A stretch of DNA of 64,000 nt from Methylocystis sp. SC2. Its GTDB lineage: Bacteria > Pseudomonadota > Alphaproteobacteria > Rhizobiales > Beijerinckiaceae. The translations under genes were made by a program, and so were the position numbers. Position 1 is the stretch's first letter, and every line of letters starts with the position of its first letter. The notes beneath the pieces are model-generated. The model saw only the letters and a program-made list of their open reading frames with translations. It was not told the DNA's origin and ran no database searches. The DNA lies in assembly GCF_000304315.1 (NCBI RefSeq), contig NC_018485.1, positions 94,501 to 158,500 of the forward strand, written 5' to 3'. Below are positions 1 through 9,528 of the stretch, piece after piece.

Positions 1-531
1 GATTCGGGGATCGGGCGCCGCGCGCGCTGCGGCGAGCCGCTCCGGCGTGATCCGGTTGGCCGGCGTGAGCGGCGAGAAGACATTGGCGGCGCGCAGACCA
101 TCATGGCGCGGCGCGACGATGAGATCGGCGGCGCGAGGGCCGCTCGCCGGCCTGTTCAGATAGACCGTGAAGGTCCGCCCGCCGGAGTCGCGCTTCAGGC
201 GCCTGAGCGCCGGGATCGTTCGCCGTCCGGCGGCGATGGCGATATCGGGGTAGGGCGGGGCGTAGGCGCGCGCGTCGCCGGGATCTGGGGCCGCGAAGGG
301 CGCGAGCGCTGCGTAAATCGCGCGCGGCGCGATGCGGCGAACGTCTGGCGTAACGCCCAGCGCTTCGGCGACGCCGAGCGTCTGCGCCTCATGCCCGGCG
401 CGTCCGTCGGAGAGAATGCGGAGCGTCGTTCGCGGCGGAAGGTTCGGGACGCTCGAAGGGCCCCCTCCCTGTCCCTCCCCCGCTAAAGCGGGAGAGGGGA
501 CCCCAATCACGAAGGTTGCGGTATGTCGCAT
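1..531 (-). CDS. Mitochondrial-fission ELM1-family protein, C-terminal part outside window
   Basis: An open minus-strand frame runs without a stop from base 531 to the window edge. It carries the ELM1 family (DUF1022) N-terminal signature RILSDGRAGHEAQTLGVAEA, followed by a region rich in small residues and then FTVYLNRP and DLIVAPRHDG, as seen in bacterial ELM1/GT-like proteins. In bacteria the family is uncharacterised; its fold resembles glycosyltransferases, and nearby lipid or sugar metabolism genes are common. The ATG at 531 is uncertain: the first 37 codons run through a palindromic intergenic repeat, and no ATG occurs between that repeat and the conserved motif, so either the repeat is now part of the gene or a non-ATG start is used. 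Confidence 0.72.
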   Translation of the reverse strand, partial: MRHTATFVIGVPSPALAGEGQGGGPSSVPNLPPRTTLRILSDGRAGHEAQTLGVAEALGVTPDVRRIAPRAIYAALAPFAAPDPGDARAYAPPYPDIAIAAGRRTIPALRRLKRDSGGRTFTVYLNRPASGPRAADLIVAPRHDGLRAANVFSPLTPANRITPERLAAARAAPDPRI

Positions 532-590
532 CGTCCCGAATCTGACTCCCTCTCCCGCGAAGCGGGGGAGGGTTGGGGAGGGGGCGACGC
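463..590. repeat. Two copies of a CCCTCTCCCGC-type palindromic intergenic repeat
   Basis: Two facing copies of a GC-rich palindrome (core CCCTCTCCCGCGAAGCGGGG and a close variant with TAAA in the loop) lie between greA and the ELM1 gene. Each is flanked by G-run tails. The same family recurs at 16.2 and 16.7 kb around the DUF559 gene. This is a multicopy intergenic element of REP type, as widespread in Rhizobiales genomes. Confidence 0.75.
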
Positions 591-596
591 CGTCCC

Positions 597-1070
597 TCAC
601 CCAAAGGCGACCTTCAGGATCTCGTAGCTCTTGCCGCCGCCCGGCGTCGTCACTTCCACGGTGTCGCCGACCGTCTTGCCGATCAGGGCGCGCGCGATGG
701 GGCTCGTGATCGAGACCCGGCCGCTCTTCACATCGGCCTCGGACTCGCCGACGATCTGATAGGCCTTCTCCTCTTCGGTGTCCTCGTCGATGATCGTGAC
801 CGTCGCGCCGAATTTGATCGTCGATCCAGTGAGCTTCGATACGTCGATGACTTCGGCGCGCGACAGCTTGTCCTCGAGTTCGGCGATGCGGCCTTCATTG
901 AGCGACTGCGCCTCTTTCGCCGCGTGATATTCGGCGTTCTCCGAAAGATCCCCATGCGCGCGCGCTTCAGCGATCTGCTGAATGATGCGCGGACGGTTCT
1001 CCTGCTGTCTGCGGCGCAATTCTTCGGTGAGCGCGGCGTAGCCGCCGGCTGTCATAGGCACCTTCTCCAT
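597..1070 (-). CDS. greA: Transcription elongation factor GreA
   Basis: A full-length 157-residue GreA. The N-terminal half (about residues 1-75) is the coiled-coil with the acidic tip region ([18 protein letters not shown]), which enters the RNA polymerase secondary channel and stimulates cleavage of backtracked RNA. The C-terminal half is the FKBP-like domain ([18 protein letters not shown]). Length and ends match the family. It is transcribed in the same direction as carB, 156 bases downstream of it, a linkage common in alphaproteobacteria. Confidence 0.97.
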   Translation of the reverse strand: MEKVPMTAGGYAALTEELRRRQQENRPRIIQQIAEARAHGDLSENAEYHAAKEAQSLNEGRIAELEDKLSRAEVIDVSKLTGSTIKFGATVTIIDEDTEEEKAYQIVGESEADVKSGRVSITSPIARALIGKTVGDTVEVTTPGGGKSYEILKVAFG

Positions 1071-1226
1071 TGCTCTCGCTTTCTGGCCTTTTCTTCAGTT
1101 TCGCCAACATGCGGCGCATCGGCGGCGGTTGCGCCCGCCGCATTGCGGCCGTGCGCCAAAGCTTAGGCCGCCCAGTGGCGATCAAATATTACCGCGCCGC
1201 CGCTTGCGTCGTAGAACTCCCAAATG

Positions 1227-4200
1227 TCACTTGGTCGCGTTCGGCGGAAAATAGTCCTGCAGCGCCCGGACCCTAAGGTCTCCCGATACATAGGCGCGTA
1301 TTCCCTGAGCCGCCGCGACCGCCCCCGCCAGGGTTGTATAATAGGGAACCTTATGCAGAAGCGCCGCGCGGCGCAAGGAGCGCGAGTCCGCGAGCGCCTG
1401 CGCCCCTTCGGTCGTGTTGAAGACGAGCGCGATCGAGCCGTTCTTGATGGCGTCGACGATATGCGGCCGTCCCTCCGACACCTTGTTCAATTTCTGGGCG
1501 GGAATTCCCCGCTCGATGAGATAGCGCGCCGTGCCGCCCGTGGCGACGATGGAGAAGCCGACCTCCTTCAGCAGGCGGACCGCCGGAATGATTCGGCTCT
1601 TGTCCGCATCCCTGACCGAGACGAAAACGACGCCCTCGCGCGGAGCCTTGGCGCCGCCCGCGAGCTGGCTCTTGACGAAGGCGGCGTCGAAGGAGCTGTC
1701 GAGACCCATGACTTCGCCGGTCGACCGCATTTCGGGGCCAAGGACGGTGTCAACGCCTGGAAATCGCGCGAAGGGGAAGACGGCCTCCTTCACGCCGACA
1801 TGCGCCGGTTTCGTATCGAGCGGATCGAAGTCGACCAGCTTCGCGCCGGCCATCACCCGGGCCGCGATCTTGGCGATGGGGCTGCCGATCACCTTGGCGA
1901 CGAAAGGCACGGTGCGGGACGCGCGGGGATTCACTTCCAGAACGTAGATCTCGCCGTCCTTGAGCGCGAATTGCACATTCATCAAGCCGACGACTCCAAG
2001 CGCCATGGCGAGGCTTTTGGTCTGCGCCTCCAGCGCGGCGATCGTCTCGGGCGCGAGCGAGCGCGGCGGCAGCGAGCAGGCCGAATCGCCTGAATGAATG
2101 CCCGCCTCTTCGATATGTTCCATGACGCCGGCGATGGCGGCCTCGTCGCCGTCCGCGAGACAATCCACGTCGATTTCGATGGCGTCGGTCAGATAGCGAT
2201 CGAAGAGCAGCGGATTCTTGCCGAGCACCGTGTTGATCTGCCCGGTCTTGTCATTCGGGTAGCGCGCCTTGATCTCGGACGGCACGAGGCTTGGCAGCGT
2301 GCCGAGAAGATAGTCGTCGAGATCGCTTTGATCGCGAATGATCGCCATGGCGCGGCCGCCCAGCACATAGCTGGGGCGCACGACGAGCGGCAGCCCAAGC
2401 TCCTGCACGACGATGCGCGACTGCTCGACGGAGTAGGCGATGCCGTTCTTGGGTTGCTTCAGCCCCAGTTTGTCGAGGAGCCGCTTGAAGCGGTCGCGGT
2501 CCTCGGCGAGGTCGATCGAATCGACCGGCGTGCCCAGAATAGGCGCGCCCGCCTGCTCGAGGCCGTGCGCAAGCTTCAGCGGCGTCTGCCCGCCATATTG
2601 CACGATGACGCCGAGAAGCGCGCCGTTGGACTTCTCAACATCGAGAATTTCGGCGACGTCTTCATTCGTCAGCGGTTCGAAATACAGCCGGTCGGACGTG
2701 TCGTAATCCGTCGACACCGTCTCCGGATTGCAATTGATCATGATCGTCTCGAAACCCGCTTCGGCGAGCGCGAAGCAGGCGTGACAGCAGCAATAGTCGA
2801 ATTCGATGCCTTGCCCGATACGGTTCGGGCCGCCGCCCAGAATGACGATCTTGTTCTTTGCCGAGGGCTGCGCCTCATTCGCGGGACTCCCGATGAACGG
2901 CGTCTCATAGGTCGAATACATATAGGCCGTGGGCGAGGCGAACTCGGCCGCGCATGTATCGATGCGCTTATAGACGGGTCGCACGTCGAGACGGTGGCGC
3001 ATGTCGCGCACGTCTTGTTCTTCCAGGCCCGCAAGCGTCGCGAGGCGCGAATCGGAGAAGCCCGCGAATTTGAGCTTGCGAAGATTCTCGGCGTCCTCTG
3101 GCAGGCCATAAGTCTTGACCTTGTTTTCGAGCGCGACGATTTCCGCGATGCGCTCGATGAACCAGATGTCGATCTTGCTGGCCTCGTGAATGGCTTCAGC
3201 GGTCATGCCGAGCCGCAGCGCCTGGCCGACGACGAGCAGCCGGTCCGGCGTCGGCGTGCCCAGCGCGCCGCGCAGCACATTCATGTCGTCGCCTTTTCCG
3301 AAGCCTTCGATCTCGATCTCGTCGAGCCCGCAGAGGCCGGTCTCCAGCGAGCGCAACGCCTTTTGCAGCGACTCGGCGAAATTGCGGCCGATCGCCATCG
3401 CTTCGCCGACCGACTTCATGGCCGTGGTCAATATCGGTTCGGAGCCCGGAAATTTTTCGAAGGCGAAGCGCGGAATTTTGGTGACGACATAGTCGATCGT
3501 CGGCTCGAAGGAGGCCGGCGTCGCGCCGCCGGTGATGTCATTGGCGATCTCGTCGAGCGTGTAGCCGACGGCCAAGCGCGCCGCGACCTTGGCGATCGGA
3601 AAGCCGGTGGCTTTCGACGCCAGCGCCGACGAACGCGACACGCGCGGGTTCATCTCGATGACGATCATCCGGCCGTTCGAGGGATCGACCGCGAATTGCA
3701 CGTTCGAGCCGCCGGTTTCGACGCCGATCTCGCGCAACACCGCGATCGAGGCGTCGCGCATGATCTGGTATTCCTTGTCGGTCAGCGTCAACGCCGGCGC
3801 GACGGTGATGCTGTCGCCCGTGTGCACGCCCATCGGATCGATGTTCTCGATCGAGCAGATGATGATGCAATTGTCCGCTCTGTCGCGGACGACCTCCATC
3901 TCATATTCTTTCCAGCCGAGAACGCTTTCTTCGACCAGCACTTCATTGGTCGGCGAGGCGTCGATGCCGCGCTCGACGATCTCGATGAACTCCGCCTTGT
4001 TATAGGCGATGCCGCCGCCGGTGCCCCCTAACGTAAAGGACGGACGGATGATCGCCGGCAGACCGATGTCGTCGAGCGCCTCGAGCGCGGCGGGCAATGT
4101 CTTGACGTGATGCGAGCGCGGCGTTTCAAGACCGATCTTCGTCATCGCCTCGCGAAACAGTTCGCGATCCTCGGCCTTGTCGATCGCATGGGCGGTCGCG

Positions 4201-4565
4201 CCGATCATCTCGACGTCGAATCTTTTCAGCACGCCCATTTTTTCGAGGCTGAGCGCGCAATTGAGCGCCGTCTGTCCGCCCATCGTCGGCAGCAGCGCGA
4301 AGCCGCCGGGCGCCGCATAGCGCTCCTTCTCGATGACCTTGGCGACGATTTCGGGCGTGATCGGCTCGATATAGGTGCGGTCGGCCATGTCCGGGTCGGT
4401 CATGATCGTCGCCGGGTTGGAATTGACGAGAACGATCCGATAGCCTTCCGCCTTGAGCGCCTTGCAGGCCTGCGTGCCTGAATAGTCGAATTCGCACGCC
4501 TGGCCGATGACGATGGGGCCGGCGCCGATGATCATGATCGTGGAAATGTCGGTTCTTTTCGGCAT
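1227..4565 (-). CDS. carB: Carbamoyl-phosphate synthase large subunit
   Basis: A 1112-residue CarB, which makes carbamoyl phosphate from bicarbonate, ATP and ammonia supplied by the CarA glutaminase, for arginine and pyrimidine synthesis. Two homologous ATP-grasp halves are visible: the first begins with [20 protein letters not shown], the second with [20 protein letters not shown]. The C-terminal allosteric MGS-like domain ([19 protein letters not shown]) is present. carA is not adjacent in the window. The upstream leader holds repeats and a minus-strand terminator-like hairpin at 4765-4789 that could attenuate this gene. Confidence 0.97.
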   Translation of the reverse strand: MPKRTDISTIMIIGAGPIVIGQACEFDYSGTQACKALKAEGYRIVLVNSNPATIMTDPDMADRTYIEPITPEIVAKVIEKERYAAPGGFALLPTMGGQTALNCALSLEKMGVLKRFDVEMIGATAHAIDKAEDRELFREAMTKIGLETPRSHHVKTLPAALEALDDIGLPAIIRPSFTLGGTGGGIAYNKAEFIEIVERGIDASPTNEVLVEESVLGWKEYEMEVVRDRADNCIIICSIENIDPMGVHTGDSITVAPALTLTDKEYQIMRDASIAVLREIGVETGGSNVQFAVDPSNGRMIVIEMNPRVSRSSALASKATGFPIAKVAARLAVGYTLDEIANDITGGATPASFEPTIDYVVTKIPRFAFEKFPGSEPILTTAMKSVGEAMAIGRNFAESLQKALRSLETGLCGLDEIEIEGFGKGDDMNVLRGALGTPTPDRLLVVGQALRLGMTAEAIHEASKIDIWFIERIAEIVALENKVKTYGLPEDAENLRKLKFAGFSDSRLATLAGLEEQDVRDMRHRLDVRPVYKRIDTCAAEFASPTAYMYSTYETPFIGSPANEAQPSAKNKIVILGGGPNRIGQGIEFDYCCCHACFALAEAGFETIMINCNPETVSTDYDTSDRLYFEPLTNEDVAEILDVEKSNGALLGVIVQYGGQTPLKLAHGLEQAGAPILGTPVDSIDLAEDRDRFKRLLDKLGLKQPKNGIAYSVEQSRIVVQELGLPLVVRPSYVLGGRAMAIIRDQSDLDDYLLGTLPSLVPSEIKARYPNDKTGQINTVLGKNPLLFDRYLTDAIEIDVDCLADGDEAAIAGVMEHIEEAGIHSGDSACSLPPRSLAPETIAALEAQTKSLAMALGVVGLMNVQFALKDGEIYVLEVNPRASRTVPFVAKVIGSPIAKIAARVMAGAKLVDFDPLDTKPAHVGVKEAVFPFARFPGVDTVLGPEMRSTGEVMGLDSSFDAAFVKSQLAGGAKAPREGVVFVSVRDADKSRIIPAVRLLKEVGFSIVATGGTARYLIERGIPAQKLNKVSEGRPHIVDAIKNGSIALVFNTTEGAQALADSRSLRRAALLHKVPYYTTLAGAVAAAQGIRAYVSGDLRVRALQDYFPPNATK

Positions 4566-4604
4566 GCCGCCTCAGTTGTCATCCGCTCGTCAGCGCTCTT
4601 TCGC

Positions 4605-4719
4605 CCTCATGCCGAGGAGCGCCTTAAGGCGCGTCTCGAAGCAGGAGGGCGAGATGTGTCCAGCGGTTTCCTCGTCCTTCGAGACGGCGGCTGCGCCGCC
4701 TCCTCAGGATGAGGAAACC
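4605..4719. repeat. Two copies of the CTCGAAGGA-type palindromic repeat
   Basis: Bases 4605-4648 (degenerate) and 4665-4719 (well preserved, bounded by GGTTTCCTC and GAGGAAACC) belong to the Rhizobiales intergenic repeat that reads roughly CCTCATCCTGAGGAGC, short variable palindrome, GCGTCTCGAAGGA. A third copy is at 7349-7403. The 443 bases between carB and the cytochrome gene hold these, a terminator-like hairpin and no convincing gene. Confidence 0.7.
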
Positions 4720-4764
4720 TTTCGTCTTTTGTCCGGCGCACGCCGCGCGGGAGGCGAGCGCGCA

Positions 4765-4789
4765 TAAAAAAGGGCCGCGAATCCGGCCC
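4765..4789 (-). terminator. Rho-independent terminator-like hairpin upstream of carB
   Basis: Read on the minus strand the order is GGGCCG, loop GATTCG, CGGCCC, then a run of six T. No minus-strand gene ends just upstream, so its natural target would be a leader transcript heading to carB, 200 bases away. An attenuator is possible but not shown. Confidence 0.45.
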
Positions 4790-5008
4790 CTGGACCGGAA
4801 CGCGTCCCGAACTTGCCCGTCATTCTGTCGGCGCACCGGCGATGCGGGCGGCGAGCGGGGCGCGCCCGGCTCGAAAGTCGCCGCCTGTCTAGACGAGAAT
4901 GACGGTCCTGTGAAGAGGCGGCAAGGGCGGGAGAGGGGTCACGGAGCGGCGAGATCGCGCCGCAGGCCGGCGAATTGCGCTATCATTCCCATTCCTCGTC
5001 GCTTCGAA

Positions 5009-5320
5009 ATGGCCCCCATGCGGATTACGACCTCATTGCTTTTCCCGATGTTGCTTTTCGTCGCCGGCGCGGGGCGCGCCCAGGCCGGCGACCTCTCCGA
5101 CGTTCTGGCGCAATGCGCGGCGTGTCATGGCGCGGACGGGATCGCCAAAAGCGCCGACGTTCCGCATCTTGCCGGCCAGCACGAGCTCTACCTCCTTAAC
5201 CAGATCATGGCGTTCAAAACCGGCAGGCGGGCGCACAAGGAGATGCGTTACATGAGCCGCCAAATGTCGGAAGCCGAGATGCGGGACATCGCGCGTCATT
5301 ACGCAACGATGCCGCGCTGA
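5009..5320 (+). CDS. Small class I cytochrome c, exported
   Basis: A 103-residue protein with a short signal peptide (hydrophobic run SLLFPMLLFVAGAG, likely cut after AQA) and one haem c site CAACH at the start of the mature domain. A methionine in the MRYMSRQMS region can be the sixth iron ligand. Size and spacing fit the cytochrome c553/c4-like periplasmic electron carriers. The start at 5009 is chosen because the longer open frame upstream lacks coding character; an alternative ATG lies three codons later. The downstream GtrA-like gene starts two bases after the stop, so the two may be cotranscribed. Confidence 0.85.
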   Translation: MAPMRITTSLLFPMLLFVAGAGRAQAGDLSDVLAQCAACHGADGIAKSADVPHLAGQHELYLLNQIMAFKTGRRAHKEMRYMSRQMSEAEMRDIARHYATMPR

Positions 5321-5322
5321 GC

Positions 5323-5697
5323 ATGTCGACGGCGCGCCAGCTTGCGACTTACGCGTCGGTCGGCGTCGGCGCGACGCTTGCGCATTACGCCGTTCTGATC
5401 GCTCTGGTCGAAGGCGCGGGCTGGCGCGCCGTGCCGGCGACGCTGTGCGGCTATGTGGTCGGCGGGGTCGTGGCCTATATCCTCAACCGCCGCCATACCT
5501 TTGCAAGCGAGAGGCCGCATGCCGAGGCGACGTGGCGCTTTGCGCTGGTCGCCTTCGTCGGCTTTTGCGTCACCTATGCGTTGATGAGCCTCTTCGTCGA
5601 TCGCTGGGGCGCGCCTTATCTCCCGGCGCAGATGGTCACCACCGTGCTGGCGATGTTCGTCACCTTTGCGCTGAACCGGCGGTGGACGTTTGGGTGA
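5323..5697 (+). CDS. GtrA-family membrane protein
   Basis: A 124-residue protein with four predicted membrane helices and the GtrA hallmark at the ends of helices two and four: YILNRRHTFAS and FALNRRWTFG. GtrA proteins are thought to help move lipid-linked sugars across the inner membrane for cell-surface glycosylation. It follows the cytochrome c gene by two bases and is followed by a long palindromic repeat. No glycosyltransferase partner is adjacent, so the substrate cannot be guessed. Confidence 0.88.
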   Translation: MSTARQLATYASVGVGATLAHYAVLIALVEGAGWRAVPATLCGYVVGGVVAYILNRRHTFASERPHAEATWRFALVAFVGFCVTYALMSLFVDRWGAPYLPAQMVTTVLAMFVTFALNRRWTFG

Positions 5698-5709
5698 CGA
5701 ACTCTCGGC

Positions 5710-5819
5710 GCGTCATGGCCGGGCTTGTCCCGGCCATCCATGCCGCGACGTTCCACGAAGGCTGCAAGGAAGCCGCAGCGGCGCCGCGTGGACGCCCGCG
5801 ACAAGCGCGGGCATGACGC
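5710..5819. repeat. Composite palindromic intergenic repeat (GCGTCATGGCCGGG type)
   Basis: The segment begins GCGTCATGGCCGGGCTTGTC and ends with the near inverted form ACAAGCGCGGGCATGACGC. This is a third family of multicopy Rhizobiales intergenic repeats. It separates the GtrA gene from the DUF2267 gene and can fold into a long hairpin. Confidence 0.7.
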
Positions 5820-5857
5820 TGCTGTCGATGCGCCTGATATTTAGAAAGCGAGTTCCC

Positions 5858-6277
5858 ATGCCGATCCCGATGGATATCCAGCATGCGTCGGAAGAGTTCG
5901 AAGCCTTCCTCGCAGATGCGCGCGATCGTTCGGGCCTCGCGACGCGCAATCAGACATATACGATGACGCAGGGCGTGTTGCGGGCCTTTCGCCGCCGGCT
6001 CTCGGTCGCCGACGCCATCCGCTTCGCCGGCGTGCTGCCGCCGGTTCTCAGGGCGATTTTCGTCGCCGACTGGAATCCGGAAGAGCCGCAGGCGCCCTTC
6101 GACGACCGCGCATCGATGATTCGCGACGTTCAGTCATTGCGGCGCGATCATAATTTCTCGCCGGAAACGTGCATTGACGACGTCGCCGCCGCTTTGCGCG
6201 CGCGCGTCGACGTGCGCGCGTTCGATCGCGCGTTGGCTTCGCTTCCGGCCGGCGCGGCGGACTTCTGGCGGGTCTAG
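5858..6277 (+). CDS. DUF2267 domain protein
   Basis: A 139-residue protein matching DUF2267: an N-terminal [22 protein letters not shown] helix region, then [18 protein letters not shown] and a C-terminal helical repeat. The function of the family is unknown; members are small helical cytoplasmic proteins common in Proteobacteria. The start at 5858 is used because the upstream frame runs through the intergenic repeat. It converges with hemF, overlapping its 3' end by four bases. Confidence 0.75.
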   Translation: MPIPMDIQHASEEFEAFLADARDRSGLATRNQTYTMTQGVLRAFRRRLSVADAIRFAGVLPPVLRAIFVADWNPEEPQAPFDDRASMIRDVQSLRRDHNFSPETCIDDVAAALRARVDVRAFDRALASLPAGAADFWRV

Positions 6278-7260
6278 GGCCACTTCACCAGCGGCGGCAT
6301 CGAGGAGAGGATCGAGTCGACATTGCCGCCGGTCTTCAATCCGAAGATCGTGCCGCGGTCGTAGAGCAGATTATATTCGACATAGCGGCCGCGCCGCACG
6401 AGCTGTTCGTCGCGCTGCGCCGCGCTCCATGGCTTGGCGAAATTGCGCCGCACGAGTTCGGGATAAATCTCGACAAAGCTTTCGCCGACGTCGCGGGTGA
6501 AGGCGAAATCCGCGTCCCAGGCGGAGTTTGCAGCGTCTCCGGCGCTGTTGAAATAATCGTAGAAAATGCCGCCGACGCCCCGCGGCTCGTTGCGATGGGC
6601 GAGAAAGAAATATTCATCGCACCATTGCTTGAACCGCGCATAGTCGGCGACGGGATGGCGCTCGCAGGCGCCGCGCATCGCGGCGTGAAAGGCGATGGTG
6701 TCGGGGTCGTCCTGCGTGCGGCGCGCGTCGAGCACCGGCGTCAAATCGGCGCCGCCGCCAAACCAGGCTTTCGTCGTCACGACGAAGCGCGTGTTCATAT
6801 GCACGGCGGGAACATTCGGGTTCCAGGGATGCGCGATCAGCGAGATCCCTGTCGCAAAAAAGCAGGGGTCTTCCGCCGCGCCGGGAATCTGCTTGGCGAA
6901 TTCCGGCGCGAAGGTTCCAAAGACCGTCGAGCAATGCACGCCGGCCTTTTCGAACACGCGGCCATGGATCATCCCCATGCGCCCGCCGCCCCCCGGCGCG
7001 CCGCCGATGTCTTGAGCGGCGCTTCCTAAAGTCGCGCCGCCGATGTTTCGAGCGGCGCTTCCTAAAGTCGCGCCGGCGTGATCCGTCCGGCTCCAGGGCG
7101 TCAGCGTAAAGCGGCCGGGCGCGTCGGCCTCCGGCGCGAAGGGGCCGGGCGCCTCGTCCTCCAGCGCTTCGAACGCCGCGATGATGCGCAACTGCAGCGA
7201 CTCGAACCATGCGCGCGCGGCGTCCTTGCGGGCTTCGAGCTGATCGGGCGCGGCGTTCAT
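6274..7260 (-). CDS. hemF: Oxygen-dependent coproporphyrinogen III oxidase
   Basis: HemF converts coproporphyrinogen III to protoporphyrinogen IX with molecular oxygen in haem synthesis. Family motifs are visible: [20 protein letters not shown], the conserved histidine-rich segment [27 protein letters not shown], and near the C terminus [16 protein letters not shown]. The start at 7260 has a GGAGA ribosome site seven bases upstream. Between WSRTDHAG and APGGGGRMG, where homologues have no gap, there are two tandem 12-residue copies ([12 protein letters not shown] and [12 protein letters not shown]). This insertion sits in a surface-loop-like, Gly-rich stretch and keeps the frame. Confidence 0.95.
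   Translation of the reverse strand: MNAAPDQLEARKDAARAWFESLQLRIIAAFEALEDEAPGPFAPEADAPGRFTLTPWSRTDHAGATLGSAARNIGGATLGSAAQDIGGAPGGGGRMGMIHGRVFEKAGVHCSTVFGTFAPEFAKQIPGAAEDPCFFATGISLIAHPWNPNVPAVHMNTRFVVTTKAWFGGGADLTPVLDARRTQDDPDTIAFHAAMRGACERHPVADYARFKQWCDEYFFLAHRNEPRGVGGIFYDYFNSAGDAANSAWDADFAFTRDVGESFVEIYPELVRRNFAKPWSAAQRDEQLVRRGRYVEYNLLYDRGTIFGLKTGGNVDSILSSMPPLVKWP
6998..7069. repeat. Tandem 36-bp repeat inserted in frame inside hemF
   Basis: Two adjacent 36-base units (6998-7033 and 7034-7069) differ at two positions. Each contains the inverted pair GCGCCGCC and GGCGGCGC-like arms around a CTAAAG core, so the unit is partly palindromic. The units add 24 residues to HemF. Confidence 0.9.
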
Positions 7261-7348
7261 CGACGTCTCCTCTTGTCGCCGCTTCATCCCGCCGGCGCCG
7301 CGCCTTGTCAATTCAGCAGGACTATTGCGCCAAGGCGATCGGGTGAAG

Positions 7349-7403
7349 GGTTTCCTCATCCTGAGGAGCGTGCGCAGCACGCGTCTCGAAGGACGAAGAA
7401 ACC
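7349..7403. repeat. CTCGAAGGA-type palindromic repeat, third copy
   Basis: Bounded by GGTTTCCTCATCCTG and CGAAGGACGAAGAAACC, same family as 4605-4719. It fills the gap between the hemF start region and the next minus-strand gene. Confidence 0.7.
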
Positions 7404-7406
7404 CGA

Positions 7407-8075
7407 CTACTGCGCCATCTGCGCGACTTTCATCTTGGGATCATGCTGCGCGGCTGGCGTTCCTGTCGCCGCCGCAAAGCCGGCGCGCAGAAACTGCGCG
7501 AGCGCCGTCTTGACGTTTCTGCCGCGCTCGGTGAGTTCGGTGACATAGCAGGAGCGGGGCTCGCCATTCGGCCACCCACGGTTCCGCGCTTTCGCCTGGC
7601 GCATGTCTTCAAGCACCTGCGCCTTCACCTCGCGCGAGTCCTTCATCGTGATGAGTCCGTCGGCCGACAGATGCCGGTCCGCATTATAATCTTCGACCAT
7701 TTTCTGGGTCGGCGACTCGAACTCGCACAGCTTGCCCTGGTCGCCCACATAAAGCAGGCGCTCCACCCAGCTGGCGCGAAGCGATCGGATGTCTTCGGGC
7801 AGCATGTCCTTCATGTCCGCCGGCAGAGCCTGATAGATCGGCGTCGCCTGCGCGATTTGATCCACGCGGAACGCCGCCTTCACATTGAAGCCTTCGATGC
7901 TCTCAATCTGCGTGAACTTTACGAACAGCTTGCCGACGGCGCCGCGCGCCTCCGAAAGATTGGTCACCAGCGCATAAAGGGCGACGCAGAGAAGCGCTGT
8001 CAGCAGCGCCGCGTTGAGAGATTTCAACAGCCGCTCCCAAAGCATCAGCGAGATGCGAAAAGTCTGGTGGGTCAT
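7407..8075 (-). CDS. Membrane-anchored protein of unknown function
   Basis: A 222-residue protein with a short cytoplasmic N terminus, one hydrophobic segment (about residues 20-40, [20 protein letters not shown]) and a long hydrophilic domain expected outside the cytoplasm. The start has a strong AGGAGG site. Two cysteines (in LCEFESP and RSCYVTEL) could pair. I recognise no domain. The coding character is good on the basis of reading-frame length, start signal and amino-acid make-up. Confidence 0.7.
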   Translation of the reverse strand: MTHQTFRISLMLWERLLKSLNAALLTALLCVALYALVTNLSEARGAVGKLFVKFTQIESIEGFNVKAAFRVDQIAQATPIYQALPADMKDMLPEDIRSLRASWVERLLYVGDQGKLCEFESPTQKMVEDYNADRHLSADGLITMKDSREVKAQVLEDMRQAKARNRGWPNGEPRSCYVTELTERGRNVKTALAQFLRAGFAAATGTPAAQHDPKMKVAQMAQ

Positions 8076-8173
8076 CGCGCCCTCCTGAAATCAATGAATA
8101 TCGCCTTAATATGCTGCGACGACCGCAGACTAAAAGGTCATGTCGCCATTGCGCTGTGCGGCGGCGCATCCGT

Positions 8174-8650
8174 CTAAAGCGCGCGCAACTGCCGGAGCGC
8201 CTCGCCCATGACCATCGCCGCGGCGACGGCGACATTGAGGGAGCGCATGCGAGGCCGCATGGGGATGCGGAGCGCCAGATCGGCGGCGGCGTGCACCTCT
8301 TCCGGCGCCCCGGCGGATTCGCGGCCGACGAGCAGAATGTCCCCCGCGCGGTAGTCGCAGTCGAGATAGGACCCCGCCGCCCGCGTCGATAGCAGCAGCA
8401 GCCGGCGGCTCTCGCCCGCTTGGCCGGACGCGGCCCGCCACGCCTGAAAGGCCGCGAAGGATCCATGTCGGTCAATCGTCACGTGATCAAGATAATCCAT
8501 GCCGGCGCGGCGAAAGTCGCGGTCGCTGGTGGGAAATCCGGCCGGTCCGATGATCGCCGCGGAAACGCCGAGGCACGCGCATGTGCGCAGCATGGCGCCG
8601 GCGTTCTGAGGAATATCCGGCTGATACAAGGCGAGCGTAAGAGAAGTCAT
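8174..8650 (-). CDS. trmL: tRNA (cytidine(34)-2'-O)-methyltransferase, TrmL type
   Basis: A 158-residue SPOUT-class (SpoU) methyltransferase. The family motifs are in order: LYQPDIPQNAGAMLRTCACLG, the middle GFPTSDRDFRRAGMDYLDH, and the C-terminal knot motifs LLVGRESAGAPEEV and LRIPMRPRMRSLNVAVAAAMVMGEAL. TrmL methylates the wobble ribose of tRNA-Leu isoacceptors. The start at 8650 begins exactly at the domain; the longer open frame upstream has no homology. It is divergent from the petABC operon. Confidence 0.93.
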   Translation of the reverse strand: MTSLTLALYQPDIPQNAGAMLRTCACLGVSAAIIGPAGFPTSDRDFRRAGMDYLDHVTIDRHGSFAAFQAWRAASGQAGESRRLLLLSTRAAGSYLDCDYRAGDILLVGRESAGAPEEVHAAADLALRIPMRPRMRSLNVAVAAAMVMGEALRQLRAL

Positions 8651-8899
8651 GGTCCGTTCGCGTGGGAGGAGATAGGAATTTGCGGCATATCGCCGCGAAT
8701 ATCGGCAGCGGTCTTGTGCGGCAAGGCGTTTAGCCAAATTTCCCAGTGTCGGCTTGTGGACAGCGGCGGGGATTCGCGTCACATATCACCTCCGCCCCGC
8801 CGCAGCCTTGGCATTGCCTTGGTGCGGCGCGCGATCGGCCGAAGGCGGCGAAAGGTGGAACGATCGACTCGGGCGCAGCCGCCGTCTCGGCCGCGAAGG

Positions 8900-8935
8900 C
8901 TTGAGAGCGTTGGAAGACTTGAGAGCGTTGGGAGA
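8900..8935. repeat. Tandem 18-bp repeat just upstream of petA
   Basis: Two 18-base units (CTTGAGAGCGTTGGAAGA and a copy with one change) end nine bases before the petA start. The second unit forms part of the GGGAGAGG ribosome site. Confidence 0.8.
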
Positions 8936-8944
8936 GGTTCGAGC

Positions 8945-9475
8945 GTGACAAGCAAAGACACCGCCGTGAAACCGGCGGAGCCAAGCCGGCGGGACATTCT
9001 CTACATCGCGACAGGCGCCGCTGCGGCAGGCGCCGCGGCCGGCATGGTCTGGCCGCTGATCGCCCAGATGAATCCGGACGCGTCCACCCTCGCTCTGGCC
9101 TCGACTGAAGTCGACCTTTCTTCGGTGCCCGAAGGCCAGATCGTTACCGTGAAATGGCGCGGCAAGCCGGTTTTCGTGCGTCATCGGACGGCGGCCGAAA
9201 TCAAGTCGGCCGAGGACGTGCCCTTGTCGGCGCTGCCTGACCCCGAGCCCGACGCCAAACGCGTTCAAAAACCCGAGTGGCTCGTCGTCATCGGAGTCTG
9301 CACGCATCTCGGCTGCATTCCGACCGGCAAGGAAGGCGAATACGACGGCTGGTTCTGTCCGTGCCACGGCTCGGTCTACGACCTCTCGGGGAGGATTCGC
9401 AGCGGCCCGGCGCCGACCAATCTGGAGGTGCCGCCTTACGCCTTCATCGCCGAAAACAAGATTAAGATCGGCTAG
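8945..9475 (+). CDS. petA: Ubiquinol-cytochrome c reductase iron-sulfur (Rieske) subunit
   Basis: A 176-residue Rieske protein of the cytochrome bc1 complex; it takes an electron from ubiquinol and swings to cytochrome c1. It has an N-terminal twin-arginine-like [16 protein letters not shown] anchor, one membrane helix, and the two cluster-binding boxes CTHLGC and CPCHGS. A GTG start at 8945 with GGGAGAGG upstream gives the normal family length. It is the first gene of petABC. An 18-base tandem repeat lies directly before the start. Confidence 0.96.
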   Translation: MTSKDTAVKPAEPSRRDILYIATGAAAAGAAAGMVWPLIAQMNPDASTLALASTEVDLSSVPEGQIVTVKWRGKPVFVRHRTAAEIKSAEDVPLSALPDPEPDAKRVQKPEWLVVIGVCTHLGCIPTGKEGEYDGWFCPCHGSVYDLSGRIRSGPAPTNLEVPPYAFIAENKIKIG

Positions 9476-9528
9476 CCAAGGCCAAGCGCCTTCAATTTCC
9501 CGCGCGAGATTCCGAGAGCACCAAGCCC

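Noticed and set aside
103..709. Plus-strand open frames over the first 700 bases
   Set aside because: They are antisense shadows of the ELM1-family gene and greA; the minus-strand frames carry the conserved motifs.
2094..4031. A 645-codon plus-strand open frame
   Set aside because: It lies wholly inside carB on the opposite strand, a common artefact of GC-rich codon bias.
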